A model generated the notes under the pieces. That model was not told the DNA's origin, made no database searches, and saw nothing but the letters and a program-made list of their open reading frames with translations. A stretch of DNA of 64,000 bases from Haloglomus litoreum (lineage in GTDB: Archaea > Halobacteriota > Halobacteria > Halobacteriales > Haloarculaceae): assembly GCF_029338515.1 (NCBI RefSeq), contig NZ_CP119988.1:1612001-1676000 (forward strand), in the 5' to 3' direction. Both the position numbers and the translations under genes were made by a program. Positions 28,696-36,867 of the stretch are shown in pieces. Every line of letters starts with the position of its first letter. Positions within the stretch are counted from its first letter, which is position 1.

Positions 28696-29112
28696 CTACT
28701 CCTCGCCGTCCTCGAAGAACCGCTCGTCCAGCGCCTCCCGGGCCTCGTCCGCGGTCTCGTACCGCTCGTCGAGGGCCTCCTGGCTGGGTGCCATCTCGGC
28801 CTCGCCGGCCACGCGGTCGACGCGGAGCTGCGTGCGCTCCTCGCTGAGGCCGAGGCTCTCGGCCATCCGCCGCTCGACCTCCTCGGGGTCGTCGGCCTGC
28901 GACCCGACCTCGCGAGCGATGAGGAACAGGCCGGTCCCGACGGCGGCGAAGAGCAGCGTCAGCGCGCCGATGGCCAGAAGCGCACCGACCTCGCCGCCCA
29001 CGAGGAGCGCGGCGATGAGCGCCACCAGTACGGCGACCAGGACGCCGGCGGCGCCCACGAGCGCGGCTCCCGGCCCGCCGTCGCCGCCGTCCGTTCCGAC
29101 AGCGTCGGTCAC
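28696..29112 (-). CDS. two-span membrane protein with charged cytoplasmic tail
   Basis: 138 residues from a GTG at 29112 (MTDAVGTDGGDGG); the open frame continues upstream but loses coding character. Two adjacent hydrophobic helices (ALVGAAGVLVAVLVALIAAL and GALLAIGALTLLFAAVGTGL) form a hairpin. It is followed by a 75-residue acidic tail with helical repeats (DDPEEVERRMAESLGLSEE, LDERYETADEAREALDERF). It is convergent with gyrA, with stops six bases apart. No family is recognised; hairpin-plus-tail proteins are common in haloarchaea. Confidence 0.7.
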   Translation of the reverse strand: MTDAVGTDGGDGGPGAALVGAAGVLVAVLVALIAALLVGGEVGALLAIGALTLLFAAVGTGLFLIAREVGSQADDPEEVERRMAESLGLSEERTQLRVDRVAGEAEMAPSQEALDERYETADEAREALDERFFEDGEE

Positions 29113-29208
29113 AGCTACCTCCAGGGCCTCACACCCCAAAACGCTGGCCCCCGCGGTCGCCGGTGTCGGGACCGTCAGCGCCATGCCTGGTGGGGACCCA
29201 TTCCGACC

Positions 29209-29880
29209 GTGACCGACGTCCAGTCCCAGTCGCACGCCGACCGCGTGTACGACTGGTGGAGCCGGCATCCGGGGCTGTTCGACCTGTTCGCCACGGCCGC
29301 GTTCTTCGGGCGGTACCGGTCCCTCCGCCGGATGGCCGTCGACCGACTCGGTCTCGAGCGGGGGGACCGCGTGCTGGACCTCGCGTGTGGAACGGGCCCG
29401 AACTTTCCGCTGCTGGTCGAGGCGGTGGGCTCCGGTGGTACCGTCGTCGGCCTCGACCACTCGCGCGGGATGGCCGTGGCCGCGCTCCAGCGGGCCCACG
29501 AGGCCGGGGATGAGAGCCTCCGCGTCGCCCGCGCCGACGCCGGGGCCCTGCCGCTCCCGGACGACGCGATGGACGCGGCCCTGTGTACGCTCTCGCTCTC
29601 GGCCATCCCGGACCACCTGGCGGCCATCCAGGAGCTCAGGCGCGTCGTCCGCCCTGGGGGGCGGGTCGTCGTCCTCGACGCGCAGCCGTACCAGTCCGGC
29701 CCGATTCGCGTCTTCAACCCGCTCGTCAACCGGGTGTCGGCGCTCGCGACGAACTGGTACCCGGACCGGCACCTGCCGACCGACCTCCGGGCCGCGTTCG
29801 GCGCCGACCGTGTCGACGTGGACTGCCACAACGGCGGGACGGCGTTCGTGGCGACGGTGCGGGTGCCGGAATCGCTATAG
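29209..29880 (+). CDS. class I SAM-dependent methyltransferase
   Basis: 223 residues with a GTG start. Motif I is VLDLACGTGPNFPLL, the acidic end of strand beta-2 is VVGLDHSRGM, motif II/III is ARADAGALPLPDDAMDAALC, and there is a post-motif 'LRRVVRPGGRVVVLDAQPY'. The pattern is close to UbiE/phospholipid-type methyltransferases, and an N-terminal amphipathic helix (YDWWSRHPGLFDLF) suggests a lipophilic substrate. The last six bases overlap the convergent arginase gene. The substrate is not deducible. Confidence 0.88.
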   Translation: MTDVQSQSHADRVYDWWSRHPGLFDLFATAAFFGRYRSLRRMAVDRLGLERGDRVLDLACGTGPNFPLLVEAVGSGGTVVGLDHSRGMAVAALQRAHEAGDESLRVARADAGALPLPDDAMDAALCTLSLSAIPDHLAAIQELRRVVRPGGRVVVLDAQPYQSGPIRVFNPLVNRVSALATNWYPDRHLPTDLRAAFGADRVDVDCHNGGTAFVATVRVPESL

Positions 29881-30774
29881 GATGCGTTCGCCCAGCGCGC
29901 TCGCGACGAGTTCGACGCCGAGTTCGGCGGTCCGGTTGTGGTCGTCGAGGATGGGGTTGACCTCCACCACCTCCAGCGAGACGAGCCCCTCGCGGTGGTC
30001 CGCGACCTCCTCCATGGCGGCGTGGGCCTCGCGGTAGGTGACCCCGCCCCGCACGGGGGTCCCGACCCCGGGCGCCTCGTTCGGATCGAGGAAGTCCATG
30101 TCGAGCGAGACGTGGACGCCGTCGGTCCCGTCGGTGGCGACGGCGAGGGCGTCCTCGGCGACCTCGGGGAGGCCCCGCTCGTCGATATCGCTCATCGTGT
30201 AGACCGACACGCCGGCGTCGACGATGGCCTCGCGCTCGGCGTCGTCGAGCGAGCGGACGCCGACGAGTGCGACGTTCTCGGGGTCGATGTCGGTGTGGGC
30301 CCAGTCGTGGTCGGCGAACTCGTCCAGTCCGAGCGTGGCGGCCAGGCTCATCCCGTGGACGTTGCCCGAGGGCGAGGTCGAGGGGGTGTTGAAATCGCCG
30401 TGGGCGTCGAACCAGACGACGCCGAGGTCGTGGTCACGGGCCGCGCCCGCCATCGAGCCGATGGCGATGGAGTGGTCGCCGCCGAGCACGAGGGGGAGCC
30501 GACCGTCGGCGACGGTGGCCGCGACCTCGTCGGCCAGTGCCGAACAGACCTCGCGGGTCTCGTCGAGGAACTTCGCCCGGTCGCCGTACTGCCCGCCGGT
30601 CCGGTCACGGGTCTCCGGCCCGGGGACCGGCAGGTCGCCGTGGTCGGTGCAGCGGTGGTCGACGCCCTCGATGGCGTCGGCGAGCCCGGCGTAGCGGATG
30701 GCCGAGGGCCCCATGTCGACGCCACGCCGGTCGGCACCGAGGTCCATCGGGACGCCGATGAGTCGAACGTTCAT
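29875..30774 (-). CDS. rocF: arginase (ureohydrolase superfamily)
   Basis: 299 residues from MNVRLIGVPMDLGADRRGVD. It hydrolyses arginine to ornithine and urea using a binuclear Mn centre. The metal ligands are visible in VLGGDHSIAIGS, WFDAHGDFNTP and SLDMDFLDPNEAPG; the substrate-loop 'SPSGNVHGMSLA' and 'GTPVRGGVTYREAH' match arginase rather than agmatinase. The start was taken at the ATG where the conserved sequence begins. The gene is divergent from the DUF389 gene. It stands alone, without adjacent ornithine or urease genes. Confidence 0.93.
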   Translation of the reverse strand: MNVRLIGVPMDLGADRRGVDMGPSAIRYAGLADAIEGVDHRCTDHGDLPVPGPETRDRTGGQYGDRAKFLDETREVCSALADEVAATVADGRLPLVLGGDHSIAIGSMAGAARDHDLGVVWFDAHGDFNTPSTSPSGNVHGMSLAATLGLDEFADHDWAHTDIDPENVALVGVRSLDDAEREAIVDAGVSVYTMSDIDERGLPEVAEDALAVATDGTDGVHVSLDMDFLDPNEAPGVGTPVRGGVTYREAHAAMEEVADHREGLVSLEVVEVNPILDDHNRTAELGVELVASALGERIL

Positions 30775-30882
30775 GTGCCCGGGTTCATCGGTCGGTCCCT
30801 TAGGCGCGGGGGTCACAGACATCGCGTGCTCTCGGGCGCCGGTACGTGGGGGCTAGTCCGGCGCTGCAGCCGTCGAGGCAAT

Positions 30883-30890
30883 GCATAACT
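30883..30890 (+). promoter_or_regulatory. TATA box of the DUF389 gene
   Basis: GCATAACT lies 33 nt before the ATG at 30920. It also lies inside the longer open frame beginning at 30881, arguing against that earlier start. Confidence 0.5.
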
Positions 30891-30919
30891 ACATGGGCCG
30901 CTCCGCTGGGTCCGGGCAC

Positions 30920-32290
30920 ATGCGTCTGGTTCGCCTCCTGGTCGATGTCGAGGACCGCGAGGCGCTCGCCCGGGTCCTCGACGAGGAGGGTATCGACTTC
31001 GTGGCCGTCGACGAGCACGACGGGGACGCCGTCGTCGTCGAGTTCCCGCTTCCGGTGCAGGCGGTGGACACCGTCCTCGAGACGCTCGACGAGGCAGGCC
31101 TCGGAGACTCGGAGTACACTGTCGTCGCCAGTGCGGAGATGGCCCGCACCGAACGGTTCGATGAGCTGGAGGCCGAGTACGTCGAGAGCGACGCCGAGAC
31201 CGACAGCGTCTCGGGGGAGGAGATACGGGCGACGGCCCGCTCGCTCCTCCCCGACCGCCGGACCTACTACTCCATGACGGTCCTGAGCGCACTCGTGGCG
31301 ACGGCGGGCATCCTCCTGAATTCCCCGGCGGTCGTCATCGGGTCGATGGCCATCGCACCACAGGTCGGCGCGGCCATCACCGCATCGACCGGCATCGTCC
31401 TCGGGGAGCGCCGGATGATCCGCGACGGGGTGGAGTCGCTCGCCCTGGGGCTCCTCGTCGCGACGGTCGCGGCCACGGCGTTCGGCCTGTTCCTGCACGA
31501 GACCAGTGTCGTCTCGCCGGCACTGGATGTCTCGACGGTGGAGCAGATCAGCACCCGCATCTCGCCGGGCTTCCTCTCGCTGTTGCTGGGCCTGTGTGCC
31601 GGGTCCGCGGCCGCGCTGGGGCTGGCAACCGACCTGCCGCTCTCGCTCGTCGGTGTCGCCATCGCGGCCGCGGTCGTCCCGGCCGCCGCGGCCGTCGGCA
31701 TCGGCCTGGTCTGGAGCCTCCCACTCGTCGCCCTCGGAGCGGCCGTCCTGTTGGTCATCAATGCGGCCGCCATCCTCCTCGCCGGGGCCGCGACCCTCCG
31801 GACGCTGGGGTACCACACTGGGGCGTCGGACGGTGACGGCCACGAGCAGGGGGCGGCCGAAGCCGGCGAGCCCGCGCGTGGACGACTCCTGGCTGCGGGG
31901 ACGGTCCTCGCCCTGCTGCTGGTCGTCTCCGTCCCCGCCATCCCGGTTGTCGAGCACGTGGGGATGGAGAACAGCGTCAACGGTGCTGTCCAGGAGACGC
32001 TGGAGCGACCGGCGTACGAGGAGATATCGCTGCGGTCCGTCGATGTCGGGTTCACCGACCTCGGGCTGCTGGACCGGCCGACCAGTGTCACCGTCCGGGT
32101 CAGCCGCCCCGCGGACCGGAGCTACCCCACGCTCGCCGAGGACCTCGGCGAGCGCATCGCCCGTCGGACCGGTGTGTCGGTCGACCTCTCGGTCGAGTTC
32201 GTCGAGGAGCAGGCGGTACGGACCAGCGCCCCCCGCCGTGGTCGGCTCCTGGCGGGCGGGGAATCGGTGGGTGGCGCTGTCGGCTCGTGA
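30920..32290 (+). CDS. DUF389 (TIGR00341) multi-span membrane protein
   Basis: 456 residues. The N-terminal cytoplasmic domain of about 110 residues has two ferredoxin-like halves (MRLVRLLVDVEDREALARVL). Next comes the DUF389 core with eight or so membrane spans, starting YYSMTVLSALVATAGILLNS and including the conserved VVIGSMAIAPQVGAAITAST. A C-terminal extracellular or cytoplasmic domain follows (PAYEEISLRSVDVGFTDLGL), predicted to fold as beta-alpha-beta. The family is widespread in prokaryotes without assigned activity; the conserved polar residues within the spans suggest a channel or transporter. Confidence 0.88.
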   Translation: MRLVRLLVDVEDREALARVLDEEGIDFVAVDEHDGDAVVVEFPLPVQAVDTVLETLDEAGLGDSEYTVVASAEMARTERFDELEAEYVESDAETDSVSGEEIRATARSLLPDRRTYYSMTVLSALVATAGILLNSPAVVIGSMAIAPQVGAAITASTGIVLGERRMIRDGVESLALGLLVATVAATAFGLFLHETSVVSPALDVSTVEQISTRISPGFLSLLLGLCAGSAAALGLATDLPLSLVGVAIAAAVVPAAAAVGIGLVWSLPLVALGAAVLLVINAAAILLAGAATLRTLGYHTGASDGDGHEQGAAEAGEPARGRLLAAGTVLALLLVVSVPAIPVVEHVGMENSVNGAVQETLERPAYEEISLRSVDVGFTDLGLLDRPTSVTVRVSRPADRSYPTLAEDLGERIARRTGVSVDLSVEFVEEQAVRTSAPRRGRLLAGGESVGGAVGS

Positions 32291-32327
32291 CGGCCGCCGT
32301 CCCCGGCTGCCACTGGAACCTGCGCGG

Positions 32328-33245
32328 TTACTGATACTGCGCGCAGACCCGTTCGAGCCCCTCCTCGAAGTCGATCTCGGGCTCCCAGCCGGTCGCCGCC
32401 TGCATCTTCGAGGGGTCGGCCATCGTGTCGTGGACGTAGACGTCCTCGGGGATCTGGTTCTCCTCGTAGCGGGGTTCGATGTCGGTCCCGAGTTCGTCGT
32501 TGAGGCGCTCGACGAGCTCGTTCAGCGAGTAGGACTCGCCGGTACCGAGGTTGTAGATGCCCTGCAGGTCGTGGTCGGCGGCGAGTTCGATGCCGCGGAC
32601 GATGTCGTCGACGTGGGTGAAGTCCCGTGTCTGGGTACCGTCGCCCCAGATCTCCGGGCGCTCGCCGTTGGCGATGGCGTCCGCGAACTGCGCGATGAGG
32701 TTCGCGTACTCGCCCTTGTGTTCCTCCGCACCGCCGAAGCCCTGGTAGACCGAGAAGAAGCGCAGGCCACAGGTGGTGAGGCCGTAGTGGTGGTTGAAGT
32801 ACTCGGCGTAGCGCTCGCGGGCGAGTTTGGAGGCCTCGTACCCCGTCCGTGCCGTGACCTCCATGTCCTCGGGCGAGGGCTCGGTCCGGTCGCCGTAGAT
32901 GGAGGAGGTGGTCGCGTAGACGACGTGGTCGCAGCCGTCCTGGCGGGCCTGGTCGACGGTGTTGACGAAGCCCTCGATGTTGACGCGGGCGCCCTTCGCG
33001 GGGTCGTCCTCGTGCATGAAGTACGAGGAGAGCGCTGCGAGGTGGAAGACGACGTCGACGTCGGTGGGGAGGTCGTCGTCGAGCACGGAGGCCTCGACGA
33101 ACTCGACCGCGTCGTCGAGGTTCTCGGGCGTCCCGAGGTAGCCGTCGTCCAGCGCGATGACCTCGTTCTCGGCGGCCAGCCGGTTGGCGAGGTTCGAGCC
33201 GATGAAGCCCGCGCCCCCGGTCACCAGCACACGCTTGCCGTTCAT
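32328..33245 (-). CDS. NAD-dependent nucleotide-sugar epimerase/dehydratase (extended SDR)
   Basis: 305 residues from MNGKRVLVTGGAGFIGSNLA. The Rossmann glycine motif is at 8-14, the SDR catalytic Tyr-Lys pair is in GYEASKLARERY, and the catalytic Thr/Ser is in VVYATTSSIYGD. The C-terminal sugar-binding half contains RDFTHVDDIVRGIE and YNLGTGESYSLNELV. The pattern is that of UDP-glucose 4-epimerase and dTDP-glucose dehydratase relatives. It probably supplies a sugar for S-layer glycoprotein or polysaccharide synthesis, but no glycosyltransferase is adjacent. It is divergent from the HTH regulator, 163 bp apart. Confidence 0.92.
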   Translation of the reverse strand: MNGKRVLVTGGAGFIGSNLANRLAAENEVIALDDGYLGTPENLDDAVEFVEASVLDDDLPTDVDVVFHLAALSSYFMHEDDPAKGARVNIEGFVNTVDQARQDGCDHVVYATTSSIYGDRTEPSPEDMEVTARTGYEASKLARERYAEYFNHHYGLTTCGLRFFSVYQGFGGAEEHKGEYANLIAQFADAIANGERPEIWGDGTQTRDFTHVDDIVRGIELAADHDLQGIYNLGTGESYSLNELVERLNDELGTDIEPRYEENQIPEDVYVHDTMADPSKMQAATGWEPEIDFEEGLERVCAQYQ

Positions 33246-33373
33246 ACCGGGGAAGCCGTTGCGCCCCGCAAAGGCGTGTCGGTCCGGCTCCGGGTCGGCT
33301 CCCGCGTTTCCGGTTCCCCGCGTGGCTCGCCCGCATGGTGACGGTCTCCCCGGCGCTGGAGGCTCCACCACCG

Positions 33374-33381
33374 GATTTATG
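33374..33381 (+). promoter_or_regulatory. TATA box of the HTH-domain gene
   Basis: GATTTATG is centred about 31 nt before the ATG at 33409 and selects that start over the longer frame. Confidence 0.65.
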
Positions 33382-33408
33382 CGAAACGGTGGTGAACTGT
33401 CCAGTATC

Positions 33409-33942
33409 ATGTCGTCCATCGAGCTCACCCCCAGTCAGAAGGCGATTCTCCAGGAACTCGTCAACCTCTACCGCGAGTCCGAGACCGCCGTCAAGGGGGA
33501 GGACATCGCCGACCGGGTCGACCGCAACCCCGGCACCATCCGCAACCAGATGCAGTCGCTCAAGGCCCTCCAGCTGGTCGAGGGCGTACCCGGGCCGAAG
33601 GGCGGGTACAAACCGACGGCCGGTGCCTACGAGGCGCTCCAGATCGAGGAGATGGACCAGGCCGCGGACGTGCCGTTCTTCCACGACGAGGAGCCCGTCG
33701 AGGGTGCCAACGTCCAGGAGATCGACCTCACCAGCGTCCACCACCCCGAACTGTGCCGCGCGGAGATCCGCATGCAGGGCTCCATCTCCGAGTTCCACGA
33801 GGGCGACGCCATCCAGGTCGGCCCGACGCCGCTCTCGAAGCTCGTCATCAGGGGTACCCTCGAGGGGAAGGACGACACCAACAACACGCTCATCATCACC
33901 ATCGACGATATGCGGGCGCCCGCCGAGGAGCCCGCACACTGA
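33409..33942 (+). CDS. winged-helix transcriptional regulator with uncharacterised C-terminal domain
   Basis: 177 residues. Residues 1-75 form a winged HTH: LTPSQKAILQELVNLYRESE, GEDIADRVDRNPGTIRNQMQ, and wing 'GVPGPKGGYKPT'. The glycine-rich wing resembles Rrf2-type or HrcA-like winged helices. The C-terminal 100 residues (VQEIDLTSVHHPELCRAEIR, GDAIQVGPTPLSKLVIRGTL) look like a mostly beta domain with one cysteine and a His-His pair; I cannot assign it. It is probably a dimeric regulator sensing a small ligand or metal through the C-terminal domain. The divergent epimerase gene is a candidate target. Confidence 0.75.
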   Translation: MSSIELTPSQKAILQELVNLYRESETAVKGEDIADRVDRNPGTIRNQMQSLKALQLVEGVPGPKGGYKPTAGAYEALQIEEMDQAADVPFFHDEEPVEGANVQEIDLTSVHHPELCRAEIRMQGSISEFHEGDAIQVGPTPLSKLVIRGTLEGKDDTNNTLIITIDDMRAPAEEPAH

Positions 33943-34167
33943 CACCGCGCGGCCGACCTGGTCGCTGCCCGGCCGCTGTCAGTGCCCCGGGCTGGAACCG
34001 ACTGACGTGAGGGCGACGGCCCACTACCTCCGGTAATCGCCGGGCGTCGTATGCGACACGTATCAACCACCCATTCTATCGAGGCGGATTCGGCCGCGTT
34101 ACCGCGTCACACGGCCTCGCGTTGCCGAATCAACACCTTTGTATCCGACCCAACCTGACCGACAGAC

Positions 34168-35334
34168 ATGACAGAGGACGTCGTCGTGCTCGGCTCCGGC
34201 TACGCCGGCACGGGCGCGGTCATGAGTCTCGAGGACGAACTGAACGGCGAGGCCGACGTGACGTGGATCTCCGACGTCCCGCACCACCTCGTTCTCCACG
34301 AGTCCCACCGCTGCATCCGGGACCCATCGGTCCAGGACAAGATCACCTTCGACTGCGAGGAGATCGCCGGGTCGGCCACCCGCTTCGTCCAGGGGCGCGT
34401 CGACGACGTCGAGACCGACGAGCGGACCGTCCACCTCGAGGACGGCTCCACCGTCGGCTACGACTACCTCGTCGTCGGCTTCGGCTCCCGGACGGCCTTC
34501 TTCGGCATCGACGGCCTGAAGGAGCACTCGCTGACGCTCAAGAGCCTCGACGACGCGCTCGAGATCCACGAGGCGGTCAAGGAGGCCGCCCGCGAGGCCT
34601 CGCGCAACGACCCCGCGCAGGTCGTCGTCGGCGGCGCCGGTCTCTCGGGCATCCAGTCCGCCGGCGAGATCGCGGAGTTCCGCGACCGCCACCGCGCCCC
34701 GATAGACATCCACCTCGTCGAGGGCCTCGACAACGTCTTCCCCAACAACGACCCCGTCGTGCAGGCCAAGCTCCACAACCTGCTCGAGGACGCCGACGTC
34801 AACATCATGACCGGCGAGTTCATCGGCGAGGTCGACGAGGACACCGTCTACGTCGGCGACGACACGGAACTGGACTACGACGTGCTGCTCTGGACCGGCG
34901 GAATCACGGGCCGCGACCCGGCCGCGAACACCGAACTCGACCAGGACGAGCGCTCGCACCGCATCCACGCGGCGTCGGACTTCCAGACCGACGACGAGCG
35001 CGTCTTCGCACTCGGTGACGCCGCGCTGGTCGACCAGGGCGGCGACCCCGCCCCGCCGACCGCGCAGGCCGCCTGGCAGGCCGCAGAGGTCGTCGGCGAG
35101 AACGTGGCGCGGGCCATTCGCGGCCAGCCCCTCGAGGAGTGGCGCTACGAGGACAAGGGCACCCTCATCTCCGTGGGCGACGACGCCGTCGCGCACAACG
35201 TGATGGGCATCAAGGCCGTCTCGAAGACGTTCGGCGGTCCGCTCGCCGAGACGCTCAAGAAGGGCGTCGCCGCCCGCTGGATCAACGACGTGGCCGGGCC
35301 CGTCGCAGCCGCGAAGGCCTGGCCCGATATGTAA
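34168..35334 (+). CDS. NDH-2-like FAD/NAD(P)-dependent oxidoreductase
   Basis: 388 residues. The N-terminal FAD-binding motif is VVVLGSGYAGTGAVMSL, a second dinucleotide motif is VVVGGAGLSGIQSAGEI, and the FAD-contacting end is RVFALGDAALVDQGG. 'DYDVLLWTGGITGRDP' and the 'PPTAQAAWQAAEVVGENVAR' block match type II NADH dehydrogenase and related sulfide:quinone reductases. No SQR-type cysteine pair is seen, so NADH:menaquinone oxidoreductase without proton pumping is the likely role. A TATA-like CTTTGTAT at about 34137 lies 28 nt upstream of the start. Confidence 0.85.
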   Translation: MTEDVVVLGSGYAGTGAVMSLEDELNGEADVTWISDVPHHLVLHESHRCIRDPSVQDKITFDCEEIAGSATRFVQGRVDDVETDERTVHLEDGSTVGYDYLVVGFGSRTAFFGIDGLKEHSLTLKSLDDALEIHEAVKEAAREASRNDPAQVVVGGAGLSGIQSAGEIAEFRDRHRAPIDIHLVEGLDNVFPNNDPVVQAKLHNLLEDADVNIMTGEFIGEVDEDTVYVGDDTELDYDVLLWTGGITGRDPAANTELDQDERSHRIHAASDFQTDDERVFALGDAALVDQGGDPAPPTAQAAWQAAEVVGENVARAIRGQPLEEWRYEDKGTLISVGDDAVAHNVMGIKAVSKTFGGPLAETLKKGVAARWINDVAGPVAAAKAWPDM

Positions 35335-35344
35335 ACGAGCTTTT

Positions 35345-35490
35345 TCCGACTCGGGCTTCCTCGCGCTCGCTCCGCTCGCGCTGCGGAGAGCCACTCGTCG
35401 CAAAAAACGTTCAGAAAAAAGGCCGCTCCTCGCGCCCTGCGGGCGCTCGGAGCGGTGAAACCGCGCTCCCTTCGGTCGCGCGGGATACGG
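35345..35490 (-). repeat. modular palindromic intergenic element, copy B (inverted)
   Basis: On the minus strand this repeats the plan of the element at 955-1130. A GCGCGG-TTTCAC segment lies at 35454-35466. There is a long stem (CCGCTCC-GCGCCC/GGGCGC-GGAGCGG) at 35423-35455. The 21-nt core identical to 1054-1074 is at 35399-35419, and a GCTCGCTCCGCTCGCG palindromic unit is at about 35363-35382. As with copy A, it sits between convergent genes. The hairpin arms differ in sequence from copy A while the core is conserved. Confidence 0.7.
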
Positions 35491-35611
35491 ACTGAACTGG
35501 TCCGGGGCTCCCGACGACCTCAACGGCTGACAGCACTAGCCTGCTACATATAGAGGGTGTCTTTAGCACATGCTTCAGTGAGAGTGCGCTCAAGTAGCTT
35601 ACAGCCGTCGA

Positions 35612-36073
35612 CTATGTCTGTGTTTGACGGATGAACTCGTCGAGGCTCTGTTCGATGAGTGTCGCGACGTACTCGCTATATCTCCAGAGTGCTGCATTGA
35701 GCCGCTCTTCGGTCTCGTCATCGAGTTCGTCGAATCCACGAAGGACGGAGTCTTTGGTGAGCTGTGGGTGATACACACAAACCACTCCGAGGGAAGTATC
35801 TGAACTGGAGGTTCCGGCCGTGTGGATTCCGTACTGATCAGTGCCCCAAACACCATCACCTCCTCGCCTCTCTAGTTCAGAATCGAGTACGTCGAGGAGA
35901 CGAACCTCCTCTTCGGTAAGGAGTGGTTCGTCACCTTCGAAGAGTTCAGCGTAAGCGGTCGTTCGGGCACGGTTCGTCCATTCTTCCATATGTGTTCTCG
36001 CACGCAACACGAGCTGTCTCTCGTCTGGAAATTCGGCCATACTCCTCTGAAGGGCGGCAAGGTCAATCAACAT
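35612..36073 (-). CDS. uncharacterised protein in low-GC segment
   Basis: 153 residues from an ATG at 36073 (MLIDLAALQRSMAEF); a GTG at 36079 is also in frame. It is mostly helical and acidic, with 'EEEVRLLDVLDSELERRGGDG', a beta-like middle (LGVVCVYHPQLTKDSVLRGF) and a helical ending (LWRYSEYVATLIEQSLDEFI). I do not recognise a family. Codon use is clearly less GC-rich at third positions than in neighbouring genes, suggesting recent arrival. No toxin, nuclease or DNA-binding motif is evident. Confidence 0.65.
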   Translation of the reverse strand: MLIDLAALQRSMAEFPDERQLVLRARTHMEEWTNRARTTAYAELFEGDEPLLTEEEVRLLDVLDSELERRGGDGVWGTDQYGIHTAGTSSSDTSLGVVCVYHPQLTKDSVLRGFDELDDETEERLNAALWRYSEYVATLIEQSLDEFIRQTQT

Positions 36074-36311
36074 TCGCACGGTGAATCCGAACGTCGGGCT
36101 TTGACCGACTTGCGCGTTGTATTCAGCACGAGCGATAGAGCCTTCTCAGACTCTGTCAGATCGGCGTGCAGCATACAGAGGTTCTATACAGCACAGCGGC
36201 TTCGGTAGATCCGAGCCCGGGGGGAGAGGCGGGTTGAATCGGTGAGAGATACCCAACGAACAGTAATCGCTATGGCTGAAGACATTTGCCGGCTAGTTCG
36301 GAGGTATAGAT

Positions 36312-36726
36312 ATGCAGAGACGGCGATATCTACGTGCTATCGGGGATGTCTCGGTGCCGTATCAGTATCCGGCTGCACAGGAATCCTTCCGGGTAGCAAT
36401 CCAGAGCCCGAGTATCCGGGGGGAACGCTCGTCCTCGAGAATACGGGGAACAACCCTGTGGTAGTCTCGGTAGAAACGAAAGTAGATCGATGCGACCAGT
36501 TGATACCGAGGTCGCTACCGGTACGATGGCCGTTCATCGTGAGTTCATCACTGCCGAGCAGGGAGAAATCGTCACGCTTGTTGCGCAACTCGGCTCAACC
36601 GGGGATGCGATACGGTTCCAGTACCTCCCTGCTGGCGGAGAGGATTCCCCGCCCGAAGTGGCACGACTCACATTCGAGAACGCTGTCGAAGCGAGTGCGA
36701 CTTGGACCGCTACAAGCGGGAGCTAA
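36312..36726 (+). pseudogene. frameshifted Tat lipoprotein gene
   Basis: Three pieces in three frames read as one protein. The ATG at 36312 gives MQRRRYLRAIG, the start of a twin-arginine lipoprotein signal. From about 36347 the next frame gives CLGAVSVSGCTGILPGSN with a lipobox SGC, then PGGTLVLENTGNNPVVVSVE. From about 36485 the third frame gives PVDTEVATGTMAVHREFITA and continues to ATWTATSGS and a stop at 36724-36726. Both shifts are in the same direction and fit two one-base deletions. Intact relatives would be cell-surface lipoproteins with a beta-sandwich domain. Sequencing error is the alternative. Confidence 0.7.
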
Positions 36727-36867
36727 CCCAGGTAGAACTCGTCGCTAACCTTCTGTATACGCAAACAACTGGCCCGGATGTTCGGCGCCGGTCAACGAAC
36801 AGGTAGAGCCCCGAAACACAGTGGCATGGTCCGACGCATTCATGCCTGTAGCGTTTGTGTGGCGCCC

